A DNA stretch of 60,757 bases from DAOVRD01 sp964521715. Lineage in GTDB: Bacteria > Planctomycetota > Brocadiia > SM23-32. The stretch spans positions 1 to 60,757 of the forward strand of contig CAZFSS010000024.1 of NCBI GenBank assembly GCA_964521715.1, read 5' to 3'. The position numbers and the translations under genes are program-made. Shown piece after piece: positions 44,505 through 53,543 of the stretch. Position 1 is the stretch's first letter. The number at the start of each line of letters is the position of its first letter. The notes below the pieces were generated by a model that made no database searches, was not told the origin of the DNA, and saw only the letters and a program-made list of their open reading frames with translations.

Positions 44505-44813
44505 TCAGGGCTCGAGCCTATGGATCCTGTGGAACTCGACGTAGTCGGAATCGCAGACCGCTTCGGCAAACGGACGCACACGTCCCGCCATGACCTCCTG
44601 TTCCGTGCGCTTCACCGTAACGGTATAGACCGACCCGTAAGGACTGACGAGCAGCGCGGCCGCCGTCTCGCCGTTGCGCACGATCGGCATGGTCGCCCAC
44701 TGGCCCGCGCCCGCGCCGGCGCCGTCCGCTCCCAGCATGAACGCGGCGGCCAGGCCGATCACGACCAGGGCCGCCAGACCCGCGATTCTCATCCTGCCGT
44801 CTCTTGCACTCAT
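44505..44813 (-). CDS. small membrane-anchored or exported protein of unknown function
   Basis: 102 residues: one hydrophobic segment (IAGLAALVVIGLAAAFMLG) then about 65 soluble residues with no recognised motif. Excellent ribosome site (GGAGGAGGG) at the ATG supports it as a real gene. It lies between two genes of the same strand, 22 bp from the dehydrogenase gene start side. Confidence 0.6.
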   Translation of the reverse strand: MSARDGRMRIAGLAALVVIGLAAAFMLGADGAGAGAGQWATMPIVRNGETAAALLVSPYGSVYTVTVKRTEQEVMAGRVRPFAEAVCDSDYVEFHRIHRLEP

Positions 44814-44835
44814 CAGCCCTCCTCCTTCCAGCGTC

Positions 44836-45834
44836 TCAGCCGCCCATGAAATCGATCGTGCGCAGGCCGGCCTTCGCCTGCTCGTTCGCCATCAGCCGGC
44901 GATAGACGTACGCGGCGCACGCCAGATCCTGGATGGCCAGCCCCGTGGAATCGAAGATGGTAATCTCATCAGGGCTTTCGCGGCCGGGCCTCAGGCCGGC
45001 CACGACCTGGCCGAGCTCCGCGTGGACGTCGTCGCGGGCGATCAGTCCCTGCGAGACTGCCACGTTGATCTCTCCCCCGTGGGAGGCCTGCTCCCAGTTG
45101 TCCACCACGATCTTCGCCGCCTTCAGAAGCGCCGATTCCAGTTCCTGCTTGCCGGGCGCGTCTGCCCCTATGGCGTTGACGTGCGTGCCCGGCCGCACGA
45201 GGTCGGCCTTCACGATCGGCTTCCGCACGGGCGTCGTGGTGGTGAGGACGTCGGCATTGCGCACGGCCTGCTCGAGGGAGCACGCGCGCGCCTCCAGGCC
45301 ATGAGCCTGGCGCACGGCCTGGGCAAAGGCTTCGGCCGCCCCGGCCCTTGCGTCGCAGACCAGGACCTTCCCCAGACTGGGCACCGTGGTCAGCAGACCC
45401 TCCAGTTGCGTATGTGCCTGAACGCCGGCTCCCACGAACGAGGCGACGGCGGAGTCCCGCCGCGCCAGGTACCTGGCTGCGATCGCCCCGGCAGCGCCGG
45501 TCCGCACGGACGTCAGATGCGTGCCGTCCATGATCGCCAGGGGGAAACCGGTGTCGGGATCGAACAGCGTGACTGTCGCCATGACGGCGGGCAGCGCGGC
45601 GTTGCCCGGATGCGCGTTGACGAGCTTGACCGCCGCCAGGCCGAGCTCCGGCAGGTAAGCCGGCATGACCCGCAGGTCGCCTTTCTGGAAGGTGAGGTAG
45701 GCTTTGGGCGGCATCTGCGCCTTGCCCAGCGCGTAGGCCCGGAAGGCCGCCTCCACCGCATCGATAGCCTCGGCCATGCTCAACGCTCGCTCCACGTCCG
45801 CCCGCGTCAGAAGGTAAGTGGCCGCATCCGCCAT
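44836..45834 (-). CDS. ornithine cyclodeaminase/mu-crystallin family protein (alanine dehydrogenase-like)
   Basis: 332 residues from ATG 45834 with GAGAGGAG upstream. Family blocks: QMPPKAYLTF, LPELGLAAVKLVNAHPGNAALP, DGTHLTSVRTGAAGAIAARYLAR with the substrate-binding Arg/Thr, the nucleotide loop SFVGAGVQAHTQLEGL, GTHVNAIGADAPGKQEL and a C-terminal SPDEITIFDSTGLAIQDLA. This group contains ornithine cyclodeaminase, archaeal-type alanine dehydrogenase and ketimine reductases; the exact substrate is not certain. Confidence 0.9.
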   Translation of the reverse strand: MADAATYLLTRADVERALSMAEAIDAVEAAFRAYALGKAQMPPKAYLTFQKGDLRVMPAYLPELGLAAVKLVNAHPGNAALPAVMATVTLFDPDTGFPLAIMDGTHLTSVRTGAAGAIAARYLARRDSAVASFVGAGVQAHTQLEGLLTTVPSLGKVLVCDARAGAAEAFAQAVRQAHGLEARACSLEQAVRNADVLTTTTPVRKPIVKADLVRPGTHVNAIGADAPGKQELESALLKAAKIVVDNWEQASHGGEINVAVSQGLIARDDVHAELGQVVAGLRPGRESPDEITIFDSTGLAIQDLACAAYVYRRLMANEQAKAGLRTIDFMGG

Positions 45835-46027
45835 CTTCGCTCCTCTCAGGAAGGGCACCTCATGATAGGACGCGCGGAGCCGGCCTTCAAGCATCGACAG
45901 GCGGAGCCGTGCGTTTGATTGCGAGCGCGGCGCGCGGGTAATGTGAGACGCTGGCGCTGATGGCCATGCCGCACAACGCGTCCGTCGCCCGGCACTTCCG
46001 CATGGACGGCAGCTGAAAGGCACTCCC

Positions 46028-47086
46028 GTGAAAGACGCAGCGAGCATGATGGCCGTGGCGAAGACACGGCCTGAGCCGGGATACGATTACGTGTCCGTGC
46101 CCCGGCCCGAACCGAAGCCCGACGAGGTGCTGCTTCGCATCGAACGGGCCGCCATATGCGGAACGGACGTGCTGGTCTACAAGTGGGACCCGCTCGCCCG
46201 GGGCCTCATCAAGGGGCTGCCGTTCATCCCGGGGCACGAGTGCTCTGCGCAGGTCGTCGGGACCGGCTCTGCCGTGCGCGACGTCGCCGTCGGCGCGCGC
46301 GTCTGCGCCGAGACGCACATCCCGTGCGGGGCGTGCTACCAGTGCACGCACGGCCTCCAGCACATCTGCAAGGACCTCGTGCTGTTCGGCCACCGCGTGG
46401 ACGGGTGCTTCGCGGAGTACGCCGTGATCCCGGCCAGGTCCGTGTATCCGCTCAGCACGGACCTGCGGCCTGAGCTCGCCTGCCTGCTCGAGCCGTTCGG
46501 CGTCTCGCTGCGCGGCGTGCAAGAAGCGGCCCCGAGGCAGGACACGCTTCTGGTCAACGGCTGCGGGCCCATCGGCCTGTTCGCGATCGCCATCGCCCGG
46601 CATGCGGGCGCCGCGAAGATCATCGCCGCCGAGGTCCACCCGCTCCGGCTCGACCTGGCCCGGGCGATGGGCGCGGACGTAACGCTGGACGTCAGCAAAG
46701 TGGACCTCCGCCACGCAGTGCTCGCCGAGACCGCCGGGGACGGCGCCGGCTGCATCATCGAGGCGTCGGGCGCAGCCGGAGCCGTCACGGCGTGCCTGGG
46801 CTGCCTTCGCAAGGGAGGCCGCATCGTCGTGTTGGGCAATCCCAAAGGCCCCGTCGAGATACGTGACGTGATGCCCGACCTCATGCACAAGGAGCTGACT
46901 CTCAGAACCCTCCACGGGCGGCGGATGTACGATACGTGGGAGGAGGCAGAAGCGCTGCTGGCCGGCGGCGCCGTGGACATCTCGCCCGTCGTAACGCACG
47001 CCTACCCCATGAGCCGCATCAACGAGGCCATGGAGGCCATCCTGCGGGGCGACGCGTGCAAAGTCGAGCTGGTGCCCGGTGGATGA
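46028..47086 (+). CDS. zinc-dependent MDR dehydrogenase, L-threonine 3-dehydrogenase-like
   Basis: 352 residues. Catalytic zinc set in AAICGTDVLVYKWDP and IPGHECSAQVVGTG; structural zinc loop CGACYQCTHGLQHIC (four Cys); Rossmann motif LLVNGCGPIGLFAIAIARHAGA. The N-terminal layout is close to L-threonine 3-dehydrogenase and polyol dehydrogenases. If it is Tdh, 2-amino-3-ketobutyrate ligase (kbl) would be expected nearby; it is not in the window, so sorbitol- or other polyol dehydrogenase remains possible. GTG start; the gene is divergent from the cyclodeaminase-like gene. Confidence 0.88.
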   Translation: MKDAASMMAVAKTRPEPGYDYVSVPRPEPKPDEVLLRIERAAICGTDVLVYKWDPLARGLIKGLPFIPGHECSAQVVGTGSAVRDVAVGARVCAETHIPCGACYQCTHGLQHICKDLVLFGHRVDGCFAEYAVIPARSVYPLSTDLRPELACLLEPFGVSLRGVQEAAPRQDTLLVNGCGPIGLFAIAIARHAGAAKIIAAEVHPLRLDLARAMGADVTLDVSKVDLRHAVLAETAGDGAGCIIEASGAAGAVTACLGCLRKGGRIVVLGNPKGPVEIRDVMPDLMHKELTLRTLHGRRMYDTWEEAEALLAGGAVDISPVVTHAYPMSRINEAMEAILRGDACKVELVPGG

Positions 47087-47235
47087 GGGACCGGACGGGA
47101 ACGGGAGCAGTTTCGTCCCGCGACTTGCTGCCCGCGCGGCTCCCTGCTACCATGCTCCCAGCGGCGGGGCCGGGGCGGCGCCTCTCGACGCCGGCTCCCC
47201 TGCGGCGTGCCGATTCATGCGGGTCGCGGGATGAC

Positions 47236-47478
47236 ATGTGGAAGAAACTGACTGCCATAGACCAGAGCGAGTTCGAGACCGAACTCTGGGTCAATGACGA
47301 GGCGAGGATCGCCTACCTCAGGCAGGTGCGGTCCAACGTGTGCGTGATGGTCTTCGAAGGCGGCGCCGAAGCGCGCGTGAAGGGCACGCCCGACGAGATC
47401 ATCGCAGCGCTCGGCGCGACGATGTCACGAGACGCGCCCAAGCTTGCCGGGGACCGCACGACGCACATGCTCGAGTAG
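47236..47478 (+). CDS. small conserved-looking protein of unknown function
   Basis: 80 residues from ATG 47236 (weak GCGGGATGA upstream). The sequence MWKKLTAIDQSEFETELWVN through VKGTPDEIIAALGATM looks like a folded small protein (beta-rich start, helix at the end) and reads better than the surrounding frames. No known family recognised. Lies after the dehydrogenase gene; the longer in-frame ORF upstream is antisense-like filler. Confidence 0.5.
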   Translation: MWKKLTAIDQSEFETELWVNDEARIAYLRQVRSNVCVMVFEGGAEARVKGTPDEIIAALGATMSRDAPKLAGDRTTHMLE

Positions 47479-47509
47479 CGGGCAGGAGCCGCCAACGGCG
47501 GCTTGCGCG

Positions 47510-49474
47510 TCAGACCCTCCCCCGATCCTGGCCCGCCGTACGGCGGGCCCTCTTGCCGGCCCGCATCAGGTGATCCCAGGGAGCCGTCATCCGCAGGCCC
47601 TTCTTGCGCCGGAGCAGCCTGTAGCAGTCCGGCAGATCGAACCTCCCAAGCAGGCCCCAGGCCATCGCCGAGCGCGGCCATTCGACGACCGGCCAGCGCA
47701 TCATCTCGCCGTAAGATGACGGCGCGTTGATCAGATGCACCCGCTTCACGGCGGGATGCAGGCACCCGGCGAAGGTCGCCAGCAGCGACCCCATCCCCCG
47801 CCCCGCCAGGGTGATGGCCCTGCAGCCGCCATCCCTCAGAAGGTCCAGCACGCGGAGCAGATCATGTACGCGCTTTCCCACGTACGGCTCGCTCAGCATC
47901 TGGCCGTGCATCGCGTACATGTAGTCGCTGCCGTAGGGCGCAAAGAACTCGGGGTCGCCGCACGTCAGCGCCATGGTGAGGCCCATCCCCCGCACGTCGA
48001 CGGCGAACACTTCCCTGCCCTTCGGCGCCAGGCCGTCGCGGGCGTCGTCTTCGCTCGACAGGTGGGGCACGTAGACGGTCGCCTGTTTTCGCCGCGGCAG
48101 GTAGGCCCACGTCTCCCGCCCATACAGGTGAAGGATCGCCTGGATGCCAGGCTCGGTCTCGACCGAGAACATGGAATGGCCAGGCAACCCGGCCACCTGC
48201 GACGGCCGGCTGCGCAGGACGCGGTAATGCGGTGCTCCCTTGCGCTCCGGCAGGGCCAGTACCTGCGCGATGGCCTGCTTCAGCTCCCGTTCCGCCAGCG
48301 GACGGCGGTGCTGCTCCACGCGCTCCGCCGCGTCCTTGAGCAGCAGCGCCATGTTGCGCGAGCCCGCCTTCAGGACGCTGCCTCCGGGCGCCGCCCATAG
48401 CGTCTGCTCCTTTTCCGGCCGGCTCTCCGAAGGCTTGACCGCAACCGGCCGCCCCGAATGCCTGGCAAAGAATCGGTACATCGCGTCGCGACTGTCGGCG
48501 TAGAAACCGTGCCCGCCCGAGCCGATGGAGAGCTGGACGTTGTCCTGTGCGCCGATGATGCCGTAGAGCCGCCTCAGTTCTTCATACGTCTCGCGGAGGC
48601 CGCGCACGTCGAAGAAGTCGTTCTGCTGTCCCAGGAAGAGCACCGGCCTGGGGATCTGCGCCACGAAGAAATCGGCCAGCTCCAGGCCTGCGGCCAGCAT
48701 GCCGGGCGGCGTCTGCTCGGAGTCCGCCGGCAGCTCGTTCTCCAGGTTGCACAGGAAGGTGGTGACGAAGCACGACGGTGCGGCCATGGTGACGCGATCA
48801 TCAAGGGCGGAGACGTAGGTTGTCAGGGTGCCGCCGCCCGAACTGCCCGTCACGCCGACGTGGGCTCGGTCCGCCTCCGGGCGGCTCAGCAGGTAGTCGA
48901 GCCCCCGAATCCCGTCCCAGGCGCGCCACATCCCGAAGAAGTCCCCCAGCAGCGCCAGCCGGTTGCCGAACATGTTGTGCTCGTGGCAGCAGTTGCCCGG
49001 CCGGAACGAGCCGATGCGCCTGCTGATCTGAACCCTTTCGCCCTGGCTCAGCGGGTCGTAGACCAGCGCCATATAGCCGCGACGCGCGAGCCCGGTCGCG
49101 AACGCCTGGTAGTCGCCGTACGCCTTGCCGTTCTGGGAGTGGCCGCATGGTCCGAGCACCACGGGGAACGGCCCCCCACCGGAAGGGACGTAGAGATTCC
49201 CCGTCACCTTGAAACCCGGCCGGCTCTCGTAGATGACCTTCTCAATGACGTACTCCGGACGGCGAACCGTGCCGAGCGTGGCTGCGTTCAGCGGCGTCTT
49301 CCGCGGCCGCGGACCGAAGCACGCGCGAAGCCTGCGGCGGACGCTGCGCCGCAGCCTGAGCACGTCCTCTTTCGTGCGGACCTTCGCGCGCTGCTCAGCC
49401 CTGGCCAGGCTCAGCGCTCGGAGCCGGGCCACGTAGTACTCCTGCACCATGTGGGGGTAAAGGGACTCGGACAT
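47510..49474 (-). CDS. tandem alpha/beta hydrolase (acetyl-xylan-esterase-like), second domain degenerate
   Basis: 654 residues. After a helical N-terminus comes an alpha/beta hydrolase domain (about 75-365): the oxyanion HGG-type region VVLGPCGHSQNG, nucleophile Ser212 in GVTGSSGGGTL, acidic and His loops (GQQNDFFDVRG; GSGGHGFYAD). A second alpha/beta hydrolase-like domain (about 435-625) has VDVRGMGLTM and an elbow ITLAGRGMGSLLATFAG in which the nucleophile is Met/Gly rather than Ser, so it is probably inactive. No signal peptide, so cytosolic. Substrate not known; an acyl or carbohydrate esterase is likely. Confidence 0.8.
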   Translation of the reverse strand: MSESLYPHMVQEYYVARLRALSLARAEQRAKVRTKEDVLRLRRSVRRRLRACFGPRPRKTPLNAATLGTVRRPEYVIEKVIYESRPGFKVTGNLYVPSGGGPFPVVLGPCGHSQNGKAYGDYQAFATGLARRGYMALVYDPLSQGERVQISRRIGSFRPGNCCHEHNMFGNRLALLGDFFGMWRAWDGIRGLDYLLSRPEADRAHVGVTGSSGGGTLTTYVSALDDRVTMAAPSCFVTTFLCNLENELPADSEQTPPGMLAAGLELADFFVAQIPRPVLFLGQQNDFFDVRGLRETYEELRRLYGIIGAQDNVQLSIGSGGHGFYADSRDAMYRFFARHSGRPVAVKPSESRPEKEQTLWAAPGGSVLKAGSRNMALLLKDAAERVEQHRRPLAERELKQAIAQVLALPERKGAPHYRVLRSRPSQVAGLPGHSMFSVETEPGIQAILHLYGRETWAYLPRRKQATVYVPHLSSEDDARDGLAPKGREVFAVDVRGMGLTMALTCGDPEFFAPYGSDYMYAMHGQMLSEPYVGKRVHDLLRVLDLLRDGGCRAITLAGRGMGSLLATFAGCLHPAVKRVHLINAPSSYGEMMRWPVVEWPRSAMAWGLLGRFDLPDCYRLLRRKKGLRMTAPWDHLMRAGKRARRTAGQDRGRV

Positions 49475-49679
49475 CGCTTCCTCCCGGTGGGGGCTTCAGG
49501 ACGCTCGCCTTCGGCAAGGGCCTGCCTGCTTCGGGCACAAGTAGAGGGCATCCGGGCAGGCGTTTCAAGCGATTCGGCGGGTGGAATGCACCGGGCGCGA
49601 CCCGTGGGCGCCACCCCCGCTACCCATGCAGACATGTCGCCCCTGACGGGGCTTTGCTGGCGACGGCTACTGGCGGAGC
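49475..49679. other. intergenic with a GC-rich hairpin
   Basis: About 200 bp. GCCCC (49639-49643) and GGGGC (49648-49652) form a short hairpin followed by TTTG, but no plus-strand gene ends here, so it is not called as a terminator. Otherwise nothing recognised. Confidence 0.45.
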
Positions 49680-49802
49680 TCCAACACCGAACTTCCGAGT
49701 AGGCCCCCTCCGGTTCCATGAAGTAGGGGCACGGCGCGCCGTGCCCCTACGAAAGCGGATCGAATCTGCCAGCATGGCGGAAGTGTGATGCTGAGGACCC
49801 AC
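49680..49802. repeat. palindromic interspersed element, copy B
   Basis: The same perfect 28-bp palindrome as at 11983-12010 is found at 49723-49750 (half site GTAGGGGCACGGCG). Outer arms CCAACACCGAACTTCC (49681-49696) and GGAAGTGTGATGCTG (about 49779-49793) are imperfect inverted copies of each other and resemble the arms of copy A. Likely a dispersed, non-autonomous element. Confidence 0.75.
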
Positions 49803-49918
49803 CAGGAAGATGGACTCCTATAGGGACGCTTCCGCCCGCCCGGAGCCTTCTGTGGGCTCGTGATGCCCTCTCCCCGACCCCGGACGCGCGCTGCCTGGCC
49901 CCTTGCCCTCGGCGTGCC

Positions 49919-50227
49919 TCAGTCCAGCCTCGTCTGCCAGTCCGCGACCAGCCGCTCAAGCCCCTTCGCGACTTCCCCGGCGCCCCTGACAGCACGCTCG
50001 GCGCCCCTTTGCGCATGCTCAAGAACCTGCTCGGCGGCGCGGGAGTCGCGGCCGAAGACCAGATGAGGCCCGACGACCAGCAGGATGACGAGGAGCGGCC
50101 AGAGGAGCAGGCGCATGACCTGCTGCCGCCTTCGGCGCCTAGGCCCGAGCGCGCCACAGCGCACGCAGAAGGTGGCATCGCTGGGGACCGCGTCGCCGCA
50201 GTTACGGCATTTCTCAAAACGCGCCAT
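49919..50227 (-). CDS. zinc-ribbon membrane protein
   Basis: 102 residues from ATG 50227 (GGCGGAG seven bases upstream). N-terminal zinc ribbon (CRNCGDAV and CVRCGAL, two C-x-x-C pairs), a basic stretch RRRRRQQ, a transmembrane helix (LLLWPLLVILLVVG) and a helical tail with AAEQVLEHAQRGAERAVRGAGEVA. A cytoplasmic zinc ribbon with an anchored tail; function unknown. Confidence 0.7.
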   Translation of the reverse strand: MARFEKCRNCGDAVPSDATFCVRCGALGPRRRRRQQVMRLLLWPLLVILLVVGPHLVFGRDSRAAEQVLEHAQRGAERAVRGAGEVAKGLERLVADWQTRLD

Positions 50228-50333
50228 GGGCATCTCCGCCTAAGCGTTTCTGAAGCCAACCAGGTTATACGCAAATGCGGTGCCAATAGGCGGAATCTCA
50301 CACTGGGATGGCTGGACCTGACGCCCGGCGCTC

Positions 50334-52868
50334 TTAGGGCTTCTGCGCCTCGTATTCGATGCCGGTCAGCCGCTGACGCGTTCCCGGCGCCGTCAGACGA
50401 AGGAAGCAGCCGGCGTTCGACGCACCGAATCTCCCGTCGCCTGGCCGCACCACGACGAGCACGAGCGTGTTGGCGCCCTGCGCAAGCCGGGCCGTTCCGC
50501 CGGTGACCTGCTGCCCGTTCAGCAGGACGGCTCGCACGACGGACGGTTCGTAGAGCAGGCCGGCCTCCTGTGCGGCCGGCGACCGCACGATGCTCCGCAG
50601 CACGTAGTACTGGGTGCGCCCTTCCTGGTTGTCCCACCTGCCGGCCGTCTCGACGACCTCGACGTCCAGCAGTTCGCGGGCGTCAGGGCTCTCCGGCCGC
50701 CACTGGAGTCCTGACTCCGCCGCGAACGCTTCGGGGGCTGCCACGAGCTTCACAAGCCTCCGTTCCCGCTCTGCGGCGGCGGGCGCCAGTTCATCCTCGG
50801 CGATCGGCCCCAGGATCACGAACCCGCCCTGCGGGTAGGAGGGATCGCGTCGGGCGTTCGGCACGCGGCAGCTCAGGTGCAGGCGGCCGGCCTGCCCCGC
50901 GCAAGTAAAGTCCACCTGCGCGCCGTAGAAGCTGCTCCCCGAGGTGTACTTATGGTCGCTCCGACCGACCGTCGGCTCGAGGGAATCCGCGAAACTGCCC
51001 GCCACGCGGCCCACGTGGTGACGGACGATCCCCACGTCGCAGGCGGGCGGCAGGCGGTACGTGATCGTCACGTCTTCGAGAGGCTCAGCGGCATGGTTCT
51101 CCAGGATCAGCTCCAGCCCGTCCTGCCGGAATGAAAGGAGTCCGGCAATATCCGGGAAATCGTCCGATGCATCATCCCGGCGCAGTTCGCCGTGATTGTC
51201 CTCGTTCTCGATCAGCCCGATCTTCGCGGGCAGGCGCTGGGTCCGGTCGTGGTTGAGGTTGACGAGCGGCGTCCCATCGGCGCTCCGGGCGAGCTCGAGG
51301 TCCGCCGTCTCGCACTCAGCGGCGACGACCGCCTCGGGCGCCACGCCGCCGACCTTGATCGTCAGCGGTATGGCGTCGTTCAGCTCGCGCAGGACAGGGC
51401 GCTCCAGTTCGAGGACGACCTCTCTGCCGCTGGGGCCCGGGCCGCCCACCTTCGTGTGCCGGTACTGCCAGCGATAGGCGGCGTACTCGTTCTGGTTGCA
51501 ATACCACCAGTCCGCCCGGTGTCCGTAGGCGTCGAGCTGCTTCTCGAAGTTCGCCCAGCCCTCGGGCGTGTTGTACCACACGTGCATGGAGAAGCTCATG
51601 TTGGGATGCCTGTTGCGGTGTCCGGCGTCGGCCAGGAAGCGCCGGGCAGCGTCGTCGATTGGGGCGCCGTCCGAGGGCAGAATCGGGCTCAACTCCAGAT
51701 CCGTGGGCATCGCGTCGTTGAACCAGCCGTTGGCGATGTGGTAGTAGCCCGCGCGCCGGAGCGCCTCGGCGATGGCGCAATGCACGTCGTCCTCTTCGAG
51801 GCTGTTGCGGAAGTCGCAGAACGAGAAGCTGTAGGTGCAGATCGCGCGGTCAACGGCGGCCTCCCAGGCCATCCGCGCGCCGAGGACCTCCCAGAACTGC
51901 CGGTTGCGGTTGACGAACGTCAGGAACGGATGCGTCATCGAGTGCCCGCCTATGCTGTTGCCGCCCTCCAGCAGTTTGCGCCCCATCTCAGCCCCAAACC
52001 ACGGGCTTGGCGCGTTCAGGTACCACGTGCCTCTGTAGCCGTGCGCCGCCATGACGTCGCGCATCTTCAGGTCGGAGGCGTTGTTGTCGTCCCACCGGCA
52101 CGAGACGGCCCATTCGTAGTCGCTATAGAGGGGCGCCACAGCGACGGATGCCTTGCTCGCCGCTTCCGGCGAGTCGAAGACGACCCGAAGCGTCTGCGTG
52201 TAGGTCTCGGGCGGAACGCCGAACCTGAAGGACCTCGGTTCAGGGACGCGGCCCGGCTCCAGCACGCGGAACCACGCGCTCACGCGGTAGCGCTCCCCCG
52301 CTCTGACGGCGAAGCTCTGCCGCGCCTGCGAGCCGTACCAGACGGCGACGCACGCCCCGCCGCCGTGCGCCACGGAGCCGTCGCGGCTGTAGCGTTCCAT
52401 AGGGAACGTGCCCGTGAAACGCCAGCCCGCGGGCCTGCCGTCCGCGGCGGCCTCCTCGAAGCCGCCGTTACGGACCTGCGCGCCCTCGACGCGCACGTCG
52501 TCCGCCCAGACGAGGCGCACGTCGTCGTCCCCGCCCTTCTCGTACCACTCGCCCTGGAGGTCGATGTCCACCTCGCCGTCCGCTTCGGGGACGAACTCGA
52601 CCCATATCTCCTCCCATTCTCTGCCCAGGCGCTTGCTGCATGTGACGGCCGTCCGGGCCTTGCCCTCGCCGAGCCAGGGGCAGTCCGCCACGGTCGTCCC
52701 GTCCGACCCGCTCGTCTGAGCCAGGTTGAAGGCCTCGTTGACGACGTAGATGTCGATCCGCCCCTCGGCGGCCTGGCGCGGGAGGGTCTGGCCGAGCGCG
52801 CTGCCCCGCAGCCCGCTCAGAGAGAGGAGAACCACGGCCAGCGCGAGGGCAGACGGCATGCCGTTCAT
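50334..52868 (-). CDS. secreted polysaccharide deacetylase-like protein with CBM-type domains
   Basis: 844 residues from ATG 52868. Signal peptide (LALAVVLLSLSGLRGSALG), two beta domains (about 25-235; the second resembles a CBM/discoidin-like fold: VRNGGFEEAAADGRPAGW, YRVSAWFRVLEPG), then a NodB-type deacetylase (about 250-470: SDYEWAVSCRWDDNNASD and GGNSIGGHSMTHPFL with metal-binding histidines; WYLNAPSPWFG, HPNMSFSMHVWYNT), and C-terminal beta domains. The ORF upstream of 52868 enters the direct repeat and is not used. Probably acts on an extracellular polysaccharide. Confidence 0.82.
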   Translation of the reverse strand: MNGMPSALALAVVLLSLSGLRGSALGQTLPRQAAEGRIDIYVVNEAFNLAQTSGSDGTTVADCPWLGEGKARTAVTCSKRLGREWEEIWVEFVPEADGEVDIDLQGEWYEKGGDDDVRLVWADDVRVEGAQVRNGGFEEAAADGRPAGWRFTGTFPMERYSRDGSVAHGGGACVAVWYGSQARQSFAVRAGERYRVSAWFRVLEPGRVPEPRSFRFGVPPETYTQTLRVVFDSPEAASKASVAVAPLYSDYEWAVSCRWDDNNASDLKMRDVMAAHGYRGTWYLNAPSPWFGAEMGRKLLEGGNSIGGHSMTHPFLTFVNRNRQFWEVLGARMAWEAAVDRAICTYSFSFCDFRNSLEEDDVHCAIAEALRRAGYYHIANGWFNDAMPTDLELSPILPSDGAPIDDAARRFLADAGHRNRHPNMSFSMHVWYNTPEGWANFEKQLDAYGHRADWWYCNQNEYAAYRWQYRHTKVGGPGPSGREVVLELERPVLRELNDAIPLTIKVGGVAPEAVVAAECETADLELARSADGTPLVNLNHDRTQRLPAKIGLIENEDNHGELRRDDASDDFPDIAGLLSFRQDGLELILENHAAEPLEDVTITYRLPPACDVGIVRHHVGRVAGSFADSLEPTVGRSDHKYTSGSSFYGAQVDFTCAGQAGRLHLSCRVPNARRDPSYPQGGFVILGPIAEDELAPAAAERERRLVKLVAAPEAFAAESGLQWRPESPDARELLDVEVVETAGRWDNQEGRTQYYVLRSIVRSPAAQEAGLLYEPSVVRAVLLNGQQVTGGTARLAQGANTLVLVVVRPGDGRFGASNAGCFLRLTAPGTRQRLTGIEYEAQKP

Positions 52869-52954
52869 AACGATGTCCCCTGTTGATGATCGGATGGCGC
52901 GCGCCGTCGGACGGAGGCCCCGGCCTGCGGCACGGGCGCGCCGGAAGGGGAAAG

Positions 52955-53054
52955 AGATGGTGGAGACGAGGACATTCGCAAGGGGCCTATGTCGCAACTC
53001 TTTGCAGACCAACGTAATACACGGCCAGCGAACACCTTACAGCCACGCACGCCA
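52955..53054. repeat. 100-bp direct repeat, left copy (att-like)
   Basis: Matches 55848-55947 at about 91 of 100 positions by eye, same orientation, with 2793 bp between. Read on the minus strand, the end CCTCGTCTCCACCA in the right copy looks like the 3' terminus of a tmRNA or tRNA gene, the usual target of tyrosine integrases; the left copy has two changes in this part. Suggests att-type boundaries of an inserted segment. Confidence 0.7.
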
Positions 53055-53148
53055 ACAACGATAGGCCACTGCCGCGCGCATCGCCGACATGAAGGCCCCG
53101 GCGCGTTCAACAGGCCGGCATTGGCGCCCAAGCCAAAGCTCCTCGCTG

Positions 53149-53532
53149 CTAGCTTTCGGCTTCTAAGGCAAAGGGATCCTCTCCCTCAGGCGCCTGTGCT
53201 TTGATCTGCTTCAGCAGTTGCTCGATATTAGCGTTCTCTATCTGCGTCTTATGGTAGAGAAACAGACAGATCACACGATGCTCAGCCTCTGCCACAGCAT
53301 ATATAAGACGATAACCTGAGCTCTTCCCGCCGGGTTGCGTGCTGTCAGCAACGCGCAGCTTGTAGACCCGGTACCGTTCCGTCTCTCCTACCGGGGTCCC
53401 CCACCGGGAGGGTTCCTTCTCAAGCAGGGACAGGGCTGGCTCAAGGTCTTCATCGGGGCGTCGAGAATGCTTGCGGCACTTCCTGACACTACGCTTGAAG
53501 AATGGGTGTGATACTTTGACTTCGTAGGCCAT
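53149..53532 (-). CDS. RelE/ParE-family toxin-like protein
   Basis: 127 residues. N-terminal strand-helix-helix-strand pattern (VKVSHPFFKRSVRKCRKHSRR), then RVYKLRVADSTQPGGKSSGYRLIYAVAE and HRVICLFLYHKTQIENANI, the RelE/ParE superfamily layout. Eleven bp downstream of the Panacea gene and likely co-translated. In this arrangement the toxin would inhibit growth (RNase or gyrase poison is not decidable) and be held by the Panacea partner. Confidence 0.75.
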   Translation of the reverse strand: MAYEVKVSHPFFKRSVRKCRKHSRRPDEDLEPALSLLEKEPSRWGTPVGETERYRVYKLRVADSTQPGGKSSGYRLIYAVAEAEHRVICLFLYHKTQIENANIEQLLKQIKAQAPEGEDPFALEAES

Positions 53533-53543
53533 TCACGATTCAG

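Noticed and set aside
49639..49652. Short hairpin followed by TTTG, possible terminator
   Set aside because: No plus-strand gene ends there and the T-run is only three bases.
49411..49719. 102-residue minus-strand ORF across the esterase start and repeat B
   Set aside because: No ribosome site, overlaps the esterase gene 5' end, and reads into the palindrome.
50334..53012. Start of the deacetylase at 53012, inside the direct repeat
   Set aside because: The first 48 residues come from repeat sequence; the signal peptide at 52868 with a good ribosome site is a better start.
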